NCBI GenBank assembly: GCA_937935075.1
Contig: CALGYB010000124.1
Span: forward strand, 26,918-90,917
From: an uncultured Roseiflexus sp.
GTDB lineage: Bacteria; Chloroflexota; Chloroflexia; Chloroflexales; Roseiflexaceae
DNA: 64,000 nucleotides
Reading direction: 5' to 3'
This document shows, in pieces, positions 44,965-53,086 of this stretch; the stretch's first letter is position 1, and the number at the start of each line of letters is the position of its first letter. The position numbers and the translations under genes are program-made. The notes below the pieces were generated by a model. The model was not told where the DNA came from and made no database searches. It was given only the letters and a program-made list of their open reading frames with translations.

Positions 44965-46317
44965 GTGCCAGTGTACGACTTCGAGAAGTTAGACTTCTAC
45001 GAATTGCTTGGTGTGTCGCGGTCGGCATCGCCCGAAGAGATCAAACGCGCATACCGGCGCGAGATCGCCAGGTATCATCCCGACCGGTTCGTCAATGCCG
45101 GTCCCGAAGACCTTGAATATGCACGGCGTCGCAGCCAGTTGCTGACCGAGGCGTATGCGACGCTGAGCAATCCGTCTGCGCGGAGCGCCTACAACCTCGA
45201 CCGCCGCCGTCAATCTGCCCGGAAATCGTCGCGTCCCACGCCGCCGCCGCCAACCCAACGCGACCATCAGGCGGAACTCTACCAGCAGGCACGCGACCAT
45301 CTCGAGGCGGGACGGTACGTTCAGGCGATTGCGACGTTGCGCCAGTTGCATCGGATCAATCCGTTCTACCGCGACAGCGCTGAACTGCTGGCGGATGCCG
45401 AGTCTCGTTTGCGGAGTCGTGCAACGGAAAAACGTTCTATCGTCTCGCCGGTCACGCCACGGCGCCTGACGCTGGTTGTGGGAGTGGCGACTGTTATCGC
45501 GCTGGTCGGCGGCGCGGTCTGGTGGCTGGGAGCGCAGAACGCGCTGCGTTCCGCCGATGCGGGTGTGGTCGCTCCATCCGGCGCGCTGCTATCGCCAGCA
45601 CCGATTGAGCCAGCGCCAGATACCCCGGCTCTGGCGACGCCGCTGCCAACAGCGCCGCAAGAGCCGACGACCCCTCCCGCGCCTTCGCTGCCACCGGAAA
45701 CGGCAGGTACACCGCCAACCCAGACAACGCCCGAGCCATCACTCACTCCCACAACACCCCCTCTCCCGCCATCGCCTGAGGCGGAAGGCGCTGTGCTTCT
45801 GCGCGACGATACATTCGCCGAAGGGTGGGCAGCAGTGCGCCGCGCGACATGGAGCGTCGGGCCGCGTGATGGACGGTACCGTATCACTGCCGAGGCGCAG
45901 GTCGGGGTGATCTGGAGCTATCGCAGCATCTCGGCGAGTGACATTCGCATGACCGTTGATGTTGAAGTCGTCGAAGGCGAAGGAGGGGTCATCCTTCGGT
46001 TTCGCAATGAACAGAACTACCTGATCTTCACCGTTGCACCGCAAACGGGGGATTTCCGCCTCGAACAGGTGCGCGACGGAACGCCAACACTGATCGCAAG
46101 CGGGATGCGCAGCGATCTGCGCGTTCCCGATGGGCGGTTTCGCCTCGATGCCCGTCTCCGCGGCGACCAGGTCAGGATGAGCGTCAACGGACAGGTCATT
46201 GTTGAGGAGGACATTCTTTCTCTTCCAACCACATCACGCTTTGGGCTGGCAGTGGTTGCACGAGAAACACGGAGCGAAGCCTGGTTCGATAATCTCGAAA
46301 TTCGAGCACTACCCTGA
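44965..46317 (+). CDS. DnaJ-domain membrane protein with C-terminal beta-sandwich domain
   Basis: About 450 residues. J domain at about 6-70 (DFYELLGVSRSASPEEIKRAY) with the HPD triad in ARYHPDRF, so it can stimulate DnaK. After a basic linker and an additional TPR-like stretch (YVQAIATLRQLHRINPF), a membrane helix LTLVVGVATVIALVGGAVWWLG follows. Then a long Pro/Thr linker leads to a concanavalin-like domain (about 280-450; VILRFRNEQNYLIFTV). The J domain is cytoplasmic and the C-terminal domain outside. The start is uncertain: GTG 44965 has GGAAG nine bases before, GTG 44911 adds 18 residues. Gene overlaps the next by TGATG. Confidence 0.7.
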   Translation: MPVYDFEKLDFYELLGVSRSASPEEIKRAYRREIARYHPDRFVNAGPEDLEYARRRSQLLTEAYATLSNPSARSAYNLDRRRQSARKSSRPTPPPPTQRDHQAELYQQARDHLEAGRYVQAIATLRQLHRINPFYRDSAELLADAESRLRSRATEKRSIVSPVTPRRLTLVVGVATVIALVGGAVWWLGAQNALRSADAGVVAPSGALLSPAPIEPAPDTPALATPLPTAPQEPTTPPAPSLPPETAGTPPTQTTPEPSLTPTTPPLPPSPEAEGAVLLRDDTFAEGWAAVRRATWSVGPRDGRYRITAEAQVGVIWSYRSISASDIRMTVDVEVVEGEGGVILRFRNEQNYLIFTVAPQTGDFRLEQVRDGTPTLIASGMRSDLRVPDGRFRLDARLRGDQVRMSVNGQVIVEEDILSLPTTSRFGLAVVARETRSEAWFDNLEIRALP

Positions 46318-47465
46318 TGAAGCGCCTTCCTCCTTGCCCGACTCGCCCCGCCGGTCGTTCGTTGTTTATGCACGGACGCTGGCTCGTTCTGTTGATCGCT
46401 GCAATGATCGCCGGCAATTGCGGTTCGGCAAACCACACGCAGATCGCCGTCCTACCGCCGGTCATGGCTGATGGCGAACGTCTGCGCGCCGGAGGACGCG
46501 ACTTCGAGGTGCGCGGCGTCAACTATATTCGCCCGACCGGCGACGACGAACGCCGGTGCTGGACGCTCCAGTTCGGCGCCGACATCAACTGTCCGTGGCG
46601 CATGTCGGTCATCGAAGCCGATTTCGACGCCATGCGCGCGCGCGGGGTCAATACGGTGCGCATCTTCCTCAACTACTATGTCTTCGGTGGCCAGCGCGAA
46701 GCCAATGCTTCCTACCAGAAGAGCGACGCGCTGCGGCATCTGGAAGAGTTCATTGCAGCAGCCAATCAACGCGGTCTCTACGTACTGCCGGTGCTGCTCG
46801 TCGAGTATCCGCAGGATCAGTTCGGACCGGAGTATTACGAGCGCGCGCTTGAATGGCACGTGCGGCCGCTGGTGCGCCATTTCGCCGCCAGACCTGGCAT
46901 TCTGGCGTGGGACCTGTTCAACGAACCGGACATCGGCAGCCCGATCGATGAGCGCTGCTGGGATTGGGACAATGGTGATTTTCCGCTTTGCTTCACGCTT
47001 GCCGAGGAGCGCCAGCGGTTTGTGCGCGTCGTTCACGACGAGGTGAAGCGCCTTGACCCTGAACGTCTGACGACGGTGGGTATGGCATTTGCAAAGAGTT
47101 ACTTCGAGCCAGTCGAGGCGGCGATCCGCATGGCGGATGTGGTCGATTTCTATACCTTCCACTACTACGATAACGAGCCTTACGATAGCGGACGCTACCG
47201 GCAGCACTGGTACTATGGCGAAGGCTTTCCTGCCGATCTGCAACGCGCCATTGACGAACTCCACGCGCTTGGTCTGCGGAAGCCGGTCGTCGTGACTGAA
47301 CTCGGATTTCCGACCGGGTCGGATGCCACCCGGACGCTCGACGATCTGCGACGCGACCAGCGGATTGCACTGCAAACCATTCGCAACGCGCGTGGCGCAG
47401 GGATTGTGCTCTGGTCGTTCCAATCGTCACCGGAGGAGTTGCTCGGCGATCTGTTTGTACGTTGA
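46317..47465 (+). CDS. GH5-like glycoside hydrolase (cellulase/mannanase fold), secreted
   Basis: 382 residues. A signal sequence with Cys at about residue 35 (VLLIAAMIAGNCGS) may make a lipoprotein, though Asn before Cys is unusual for a lipobox. A TIM barrel follows: GVNTVRIFLNYY near 100, WDLFNEPDIGSP near 200 with the catalytic acid Glu, and VVVTELGFPTG near 325 with the nucleophile Glu. Also ILAWDL. Likely acts on beta-glycans outside the cell. Start ATG overlaps the DnaJ gene stop. Confidence 0.82.
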   Translation: MKRLPPCPTRPAGRSLFMHGRWLVLLIAAMIAGNCGSANHTQIAVLPPVMADGERLRAGGRDFEVRGVNYIRPTGDDERRCWTLQFGADINCPWRMSVIEADFDAMRARGVNTVRIFLNYYVFGGQREANASYQKSDALRHLEEFIAAANQRGLYVLPVLLVEYPQDQFGPEYYERALEWHVRPLVRHFAARPGILAWDLFNEPDIGSPIDERCWDWDNGDFPLCFTLAEERQRFVRVVHDEVKRLDPERLTTVGMAFAKSYFEPVEAAIRMADVVDFYTFHYYDNEPYDSGRYRQHWYYGEGFPADLQRAIDELHALGLRKPVVVTELGFPTGSDATRTLDDLRRDQRIALQTIRNARGAGIVLWSFQSSPEELLGDLFVR

Positions 47466-47979
47466 AGGGAGTGGATGTGCCCGTCACCCCTGAGCCACCG
47501 GCGTGCTTCCGGTCGTTGTTCCACGCGACGCATCTGCCGGAGCAGGCGGTAGCGCCGCAGGTGACGGGCGCCGGGGGAGCGGCGCCGCTGCCAGGGCAGG
47601 CGGGGCGTGCCGGAGGTAGGGCGGATGTGCCCGTTACCGTCGGATGCTTGGCGGGCGCCTGGTCGTCGCTCCACACCGCGCCGCTGCCGGGGCAGGCGGT
47701 AGCGCCGCAGGTGACGGGCGCCGGGGGGCTACCCTTAACCTCCGGTTCTTATACTAATACTGACTTGCAGTCAGTTAGACAAAATGTTCGAACGTTCGTT
47801 ATGCAAGGCGCAACGGTCAACGCGCATCGGCAGACATGTCGTGGACGCAGCCTGCGCTTTGGCATCAGCAGCCCCGGCGGGGCTTTCGTGCCCGCAGCGA
47901 GGGCTTTCGCCCGCAGCGCCCCGGCAGCATGGTACGAATGACCGCTCATTAGTATCAATTCCTGGTTCTCGGTGCTTTT
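47466..47979. repeat. Non-coding region with 150-bp direct repeat and a dispersed repeat
   Basis: A 36-bp block (GCAGGCGGTAGCGCCGCAGG and on) is exactly repeated at 47542-47577 and 47692-47727. The pair GGATGTGCCCGT at 47471 and 47621 marks two units of about 150 bp. From 47862 to 47955 lies the dispersed repeat seen at 19083. No gene. Confidence 0.65.
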
Positions 47980-48621
47980 ATGTCTACTTCGTGCATCATC
48001 GTTGCCGGCGGTTCAAGTCAGCGTATGGGGAGCGACAAGCGCCGTCTGCGGCTATGGGGCGAGTGCGGCCCGCTGCTGCTGGAGCACATGGCTGCGCGCG
48101 CGACCCGCGTCAGCGACGATGTGATCGTCGTTCTGAACGACCCGGAAGCGTGGAGCGGATTGCCGACGCGCCTGGTATGCGACGAGGTGGAACAGGGTGG
48201 ACCGCTCGCCGGGATTGCTGCGGGTCTGGCGGCGTGCCATCACGAATATGCGCTGGTGCTGGCGTGCGACATACCGCTGGTGCAGGAGGCGCTGATAAAT
48301 GCGCTCCTGACGTATCCGCGCCCGTATGATGCGCTGATGCCGCTCCGTCCCGACAACGGCGCGCGCGCGCCGCGCAATCGGTTGGCGGCAGAACCGCTGC
48401 TGGCAGTCTACCGGCGCACGTGCCTCCCCACAATCCGCGCCTGCCTCGCGCGCGGCGCGCGCGCGCTCGTGGATCCGCTGGAGTTGCTTGATACCCGTTA
48501 CCTCACGCCAGATGTCTGGCGCCAGTACGATCCGCAGGGGTTGTCATTCGTCAATGTCAATCGGCCAGATGACGTGGCACGGGTAAAGACGATCATCACC
48601 GCCGACAATCGAGGGCGATGA
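47980..48621 (+). CDS. mobA: Molybdenum cofactor guanylyltransferase
   Basis: 213 residues. The nucleotide-binding loop is IIVAGGSSQRMGSDKRRL at the N-terminus, then VVLNDPEAW and LVLACDIPLVQ near residue 90. It adds GMP to molybdopterin-Mo to form the bis-MGD cofactor used by DMSO-reductase family enzymes. The C-terminal NVNRPDDV motif is present. The downstream gene starts inside the stop codon (ATGA type), linking mobA to the membrane subunits. Confidence 0.88.
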   Translation: MSTSCIIVAGGSSQRMGSDKRRLRLWGECGPLLLEHMAARATRVSDDVIVVLNDPEAWSGLPTRLVCDEVEQGGPLAGIAAGLAACHHEYALVLACDIPLVQEALINALLTYPRPYDALMPLRPDNGARAPRNRLAAEPLLAVYRRTCLPTIRACLARGARALVDPLELLDTRYLTPDVWRQYDPQGLSFVNVNRPDDVARVKTIITADNRGR

Positions 48622-50189
48622 TGCAGACCATGACGCGCTTTCGTGTGGTGATGTCGGTCGCTTGCGCCTTCATCGGGGTGATCGGCGCGCTGGCGCTGCT
48701 CTGGATGACACGGCGCGAGCCGCTTACGCTGCCGCCGCTGGTCTATCTCGACGCGCTGGGGGCATTCTTTGTCTTTGCCACGTGGGGCGGATTGGCGCTC
48801 TGGTCGGCGCTGCGCACGCCAGCAGAACAGGGATGGCGCTTCTGGCTGACGGCGCTGTTGCTGACGGTCGCGTTTGTCACCTCGTTAACGCCGGTGATTA
48901 TCGCGGTCTATGTGCTGCTGGCGCTGATACCCGTGCTGCCGGTGCGTCGCAGCGAACTGTTGGTTGCGCCCGGCAGCGCCATCGTCCCTCTGCTGGCGGC
49001 AGCGGCGCTGGCAATCGGGTATGGCATGCTGGCATTGCGCGGCGCCGGACACGTCGATGCGCCGCTGGCCGGCGCCGCACTCGACTCGTTCGCCTTCTGG
49101 TGTGTCCTGCTGTCGGCTGCGATTCCGCTTCTCCCATTCGTTGCATCGTTGGGAGATTTGGGATTTGAGAAAATATTCCGCTATCCATGGACCCGCCCGA
49201 CGCCCCAGGTCGCGGGCCACGACATGCGACGCCCGCCTGCGCGGACTGGCGCGGGTGATACCGGATCATGTTCGCCAGCACCAATCGGAGGGGACCTGTT
49301 CGCTTATGCCTGGCTTTACCCGCTGATGCGGCTGTATACCCTCAGTCCCTGGAATGAAGGATGGTCGTTTGCGACGCTGACGCTTGGCGGCGGCGCAATG
49401 CTCTGGCTGACGCTCGGCGCCCTGACGACAACGACACGCCTCCAGCGCGCAGAGCGCAATCGGCGTCGATTACTGGCAATCGGACTGGCAGGCATTGGCC
49501 TGAGTAGCGGCGCCGGTCTGGCAGCGGGATGTTACGCCGTACTGGTCTATCTGCTGTTGATCGTGACCGCAGATACCGGACCGGAGACAAAATCGAAGAT
49601 CAGTGTCTGGGGCTTACCGCCGTCAACGCCATTCTGGCTCCTCTCTGGAGCGATTCCGCTGACTGCACCGTTCATCGCTACCTGGATGATCGTCGGAGCG
49701 GGCGCAGCCGGCGGCGTTACCATACTGACCGCCGTCGCCTGGCTGACAATGCTGGTCGGGGCGCTGCCGTTCGTGATCGACCCGCCTGCCGCCGTGTCGC
49801 ATCGCCGGTGGATCGGCGGCGCCCTCAGCCTCGCGCTCGGCATTGCGTCGCCGCTGATAGTACGCTTCCTCATTCAGCCGGTGATCGAGCAGTTGCAGGG
49901 TGGGTTGAGCGTCTACGGCGACGTCAATGTCTGGCCCTGGGTCGGGCTGGCGATGGTCAACTCGGCGCGCACCGGCATTACGGCGCTGCCGACCATTGGC
50001 GCTGCGGGGCTGATGGTTGTGCTGAGCGCACTGGTCTACCTGCTATCCCGGTTGCTACGCCCGAGACCAGTGATCGACGCTTCCGCTCCTGCCTCAACCG
50101 CATACGACGATCTGCTGAACGATCTGCGCCGCGCTGTCCCCTGGCTGGGCGAAGCGGCAACGAAAGCGCCGGAGCATGACGATCACTGA
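48618..50189 (+). CDS. Complex I/hydrogenase-4-like polytopic membrane protein, divergent
   Basis: 523 residues with about twelve hydrophobic segments spread over the length, resembling NuoL/N-type proton-conducting subunits such as HyfF. No clear discontinuous helix motif with a central lysine can be confirmed. Residues about 185-220 (from FEKIFRYPWTRP) are an unusual polar, proline-rich stretch that breaks an otherwise hydrophobic core and may be an insertion. It overlaps mobA at the start and the next gene at the end. Function is unknown; part of a reduced membrane complex is plausible. Confidence 0.5.
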   Translation: MMQTMTRFRVVMSVACAFIGVIGALALLWMTRREPLTLPPLVYLDALGAFFVFATWGGLALWSALRTPAEQGWRFWLTALLLTVAFVTSLTPVIIAVYVLLALIPVLPVRRSELLVAPGSAIVPLLAAAALAIGYGMLALRGAGHVDAPLAGAALDSFAFWCVLLSAAIPLLPFVASLGDLGFEKIFRYPWTRPTPQVAGHDMRRPPARTGAGDTGSCSPAPIGGDLFAYAWLYPLMRLYTLSPWNEGWSFATLTLGGGAMLWLTLGALTTTTRLQRAERNRRRLLAIGLAGIGLSSGAGLAAGCYAVLVYLLLIVTADTGPETKSKISVWGLPPSTPFWLLSGAIPLTAPFIATWMIVGAGAAGGVTILTAVAWLTMLVGALPFVIDPPAAVSHRRWIGGALSLALGIASPLIVRFLIQPVIEQLQGGLSVYGDVNVWPWVGLAMVNSARTGITALPTIGAAGLMVVLSALVYLLSRLLRPRPVIDASAPASTAYDDLLNDLRRAVPWLGEAATKAPEHDDH

Positions 50190-51012
50190 GTTGCTATCGT
50201 TTCTGGGTCTGGCGTGGTCGCGGCTGCTCCTCTTCCCCGGCGGCGTGTGCCTGCTCATCGCTGTGTGGCTCGCGGAAGTATTCGAGCAACGGCGCATGTT
50301 GCACGGATTCGTTTCCCTTCCAACTTCCTGGCTCACCTCGCCACGCGCTACGAGCGCTGTCGCGCTGCCGTGGCTCGGCGTGGCGCTCCTGCCGCTTCCC
50401 GGCGCAGTGGCGCTATCGCGTCCCATCGACCTGGCTGTCCTCATCGCATTGCTGGAGTGGCCTCGCTTGCTGGCAATCGCCGCCGATCTGCAGGGAGGCG
50501 ACCGCTGGCGAGGCGTACAGCGACTGGCAGCGGCGCTGAATGGCTATCCACCGTTGATCCTTGCTGCTCTTCTGGCGTCGATGGGAACAGGCACATTGGA
50601 GGTTGCAGGGCTGCTGCGCATCCCCGATAACGGCGCTCCTCTCCAGCAAACGGCGTGGTTCTGGCTCGGCGCGGGAGCGTTGATCCTTGCATTGCCGCCG
50701 TTGCTCGAAATCGGACCATTCGCACTCGACGCACCCGACGACCTGCGCCCTGGCATGCGTTTGCGGAAGTTGGGGATCATCCTGATTGCGGCACTGCCGG
50801 GTATCGCGTCGTTGACCCGCGACGGCACAGATGACTGGTGGCGCATTGCATTGCCGCCGCTGGCGCTTGGGGGGTCCTTGTGGGTCTTGCATCGCAGCAC
50901 CCGGCATCAGTCAGCGCGACGATGGGCACAGATCTACCTGGGATACGATCTGCTCCTGCTGCTAGCACTGCTGACAGCCGGGCTACTCGCGTTGCAGGCG
51001 CGCCTGGCGTAG
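50176..51012 (+). CDS. NuoH/HyfC-like polytopic membrane protein, divergent
   Basis: 278 residues with about seven hydrophobic segments. LPLPGAVALSRPIDLAVLIALLEWPRLLAIAADLQGGDRW resembles the region of complex I subunit 1 and HyfC. Conserved ligands for quinone are not clear. Starts 14 bp before the upstream gene stop. Together they look like a two-subunit remnant or a divergent membrane arm; no catalytic hydrogenase subunit is nearby. Confidence 0.5.
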   Translation: MTITELLSFLGLAWSRLLLFPGGVCLLIAVWLAEVFEQRRMLHGFVSLPTSWLTSPRATSAVALPWLGVALLPLPGAVALSRPIDLAVLIALLEWPRLLAIAADLQGGDRWRGVQRLAAALNGYPPLILAALLASMGTGTLEVAGLLRIPDNGAPLQQTAWFWLGAGALILALPPLLEIGPFALDAPDDLRPGMRLRKLGIILIAALPGIASLTRDGTDDWWRIALPPLALGGSLWVLHRSTRHQSARRWAQIYLGYDLLLLLALLTAGLLALQARLA

Positions 51013-51074
51013 CAGGGAGACGCTGAATGACGGACGCGCTCTGACGCCAGAACACCCGCAGGTTAACGCGAAGA

Positions 51075-51111
51075 CGCAAAGCCGCCTAATTCCAAACTCT
51101 GCGGCTTTGCG
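51075..51111. terminator. Bidirectional terminator-like hairpin between convergent genes
   Basis: CGCAAAGCCGC and GCGGCTTTGCG form a perfect 11-bp stem with a 15-base loop between the end of the 50.2-kb gene and the end of serA. Confidence 0.55.
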
Positions 51112-51140
51112 CCTTTGCGTCCGTCTTCTTGCGAAAACCG

Positions 51141-52715
51141 CTAAATAATCAACGTCGTCGCGTGCTGGATATCCGGTTCTTCGCACAGGCGCGCTATAAC
51201 ATGCGGCGGCACCGGATCATCGAGACGCAGGACCATCATTGCCTGTTCACGCGGCGCCAGTCGTCCCACGTCCATACTGGCAATGTTGACGTCCGCCTCG
51301 CCGAGGAGCGTGCCGACCTTCCCGATCATGCCGGGGCGGTCGCGGTGGTAGGTAAACAACATCGGACCGGCGGGCACGAACGTGACCCAGAAGCCGTCGG
51401 CTTCGACGACGTGTGGTTCGCCACGCAGGATCGTTCCGGCAAACTCGCGCGAGCCATCGCTCGTTTGCGCGCGAACCACCAGCAACCCTGAGAAATTTCC
51501 TGCATCTTCGGTCGAAAACTCGGTCAATTTCAATCCCAGTTCGCGTGCCAGGATCGGAGCATTCACCGGCGTCACCCGCTCTTCGCGGGTGCCGGCGAGC
51601 AGCCCCTGGAGCACCGCCAAGCGCACCGGCGTGGTATCGACCGTTGCCAGTTCACCGCGATACTCAATCTCGAAATTATGCACCGGATCGCGGACCAAGC
51701 CGGCGCAGAGCGCGCCGAGTCGCCGACCCAGATCAACGTAGGGGGCGACGAGGCCGCGATGTTCAGGTGGGATGTAGGGTGCATTCACCGCATAGTGCGG
51801 CGATCCGCCAGCCAGCGCCACCAGGACCCCTTCGGCGACATCGACGCCGGTGAGCGCCTGCGCTTCGACGGTGGAAGCGCCCAGATGCGGCAAGGTAATC
51901 ACGTGCGGATGGCCGATGATCGGATTGTTGAGCGGCGGTTCGGTCGAGTACGTATCAAGCGCAGCGCCGGCAAGATGACCGCTGTTGATCGCCTCGAGCA
52001 GGGCTGTTTCGTCCACCACGCCGCCGCGCGCTGCATTGATGAGATATGCGCCGCGTTTCATCTGCGCCAGACGCGCTGCATTGATCAGGTTGCGAGTAGC
52101 ATCAATCAGCGGCACGTGGAGCGACACAATATCCGCCTGTGTCAGCACCTCTTCGAGCGGCGCGAGGGTCACGCCGAGTTGTGCCGCGCGTTCGGTCGAA
52201 ACAACCGGATCATAGGCGACGACATGCATTTCCAGCCCACGCGCGCGGCGCGCCACTTCTGCGCCGATCCGCCCCAACCCGATCAAGCCCAGCGTCTTGC
52301 CGCGCACTTCAAAGCCCATGAACCGGTTGCGTTCCCACTTTCCCGCCACAACCGAGCCGTGCGCTTGCGGGATACGGCGCGCCAGGCTCAGAATCAAGCC
52401 GATGGTCAGTTCCGCCACGGCGACGCTGTTTGATGCCGGCGCATTGACCACCACAATCCCCTGGCGCGTGGCGGCATCGAGGTCGATATTGTCCACCCCG
52501 GTTCCGGCGCGCCCCACAACGCGCAGACGGGTTCCCGCTGCGAGGACCTCGGCGGTGACTTTCGTGGCGCTGCGGACGATCAGGGCGTCGTATTCGGGAA
52601 GGATAGCGATCAGACCGGCTTTGTCGAGATCGGTGCGAACATCGACGTGCGCAGCGGCGCGGAGCCGGGCAAGCCCTTCCTCGGCAATCGGCTCAGTGAC
52701 AAGAATACGGTCCAT
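51141..52715 (-). CDS. serA: D-3-phosphoglycerate dehydrogenase
   Basis: 524 residues. N-terminal substrate-binding domain, then a Rossmann domain with GLIGLGRIGAEVARRARGLEMHVVAYDP near 150 and HVPLIDATRNLINAARLAQMKRGAYLINAARGGVVDE near 205-240. Catalytic Arg and Glu, with His in the HLGASTVEAQ segment. The C-terminal part has the allosteric-substrate-binding domain and an ACT domain (MLFTYHRDRPGMIGKVGTLLGEADVNIASM). First step of serine synthesis. The start is ATG at 52715 (MDRILVTEPIAEEG); an upstream open frame of 50 codons is not used. Confidence 0.95.
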   Translation of the reverse strand: MDRILVTEPIAEEGLARLRAAAHVDVRTDLDKAGLIAILPEYDALIVRSATKVTAEVLAAGTRLRVVGRAGTGVDNIDLDAATRQGIVVVNAPASNSVAVAELTIGLILSLARRIPQAHGSVVAGKWERNRFMGFEVRGKTLGLIGLGRIGAEVARRARGLEMHVVAYDPVVSTERAAQLGVTLAPLEEVLTQADIVSLHVPLIDATRNLINAARLAQMKRGAYLINAARGGVVDETALLEAINSGHLAGAALDTYSTEPPLNNPIIGHPHVITLPHLGASTVEAQALTGVDVAEGVLVALAGGSPHYAVNAPYIPPEHRGLVAPYVDLGRRLGALCAGLVRDPVHNFEIEYRGELATVDTTPVRLAVLQGLLAGTREERVTPVNAPILARELGLKLTEFSTEDAGNFSGLLVVRAQTSDGSREFAGTILRGEPHVVEADGFWVTFVPAGPMLFTYHRDRPGMIGKVGTLLGEADVNIASMDVGRLAPREQAMMVLRLDDPVPPHVIARLCEEPDIQHATTLII

Positions 52716-53086
52716 TGGCGCTGTCCACGCTCCCTGGAGGCATATAGACGAGATAACCGACTCGGCGATGAGGACGTCGCTGCGCTGCAACGAGATGATA
52801 TTATAGCACACACGCTGCGGCGTATTATGTCTTTGCAGCGCATCGGCGCTGCAACCTCCAGGCATCGGCAGCGCGTTGTGGCAGCGGTCTGCGGGCGCCG
52901 TTCAACATTCAGCACGTCGCGCTCAACTCCCCATACTCCGCTCGATTACGGTACAATGTGATCGAGTGGTAATTAGCGCCTGTTTGGAAAAGGTCGTGGG
53001 GTAGGCGAAGGCAATGCCTTCGCTTATTTAGCCGCACGTCACGTGGCGATTTTTCGGATAGTCGCTCAGAGAAGGGAAACACATTC
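52716..53086. promoter_or_regulatory. Intergenic region between divergent genes, with MITE copy and -10 box
   Basis: TACAAT lies at 52952-52957 in the plus direction. The rest is the MITE-like copy and serA leader sequence. No gene seen. Confidence 0.35.
52975..53070 (+). mobile_element. MITE-like element, copy 2
   Basis: About 96 bp related to the element at 11288-11380, in the opposite orientation. Shares GGGTAGGCGAAGGCA, then TGCCTTCGC, and GCGATTTTTCG. It sits between the -10 box and the peptidase gene, whose ATG is 16 bp after its end. Confidence 0.65.
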
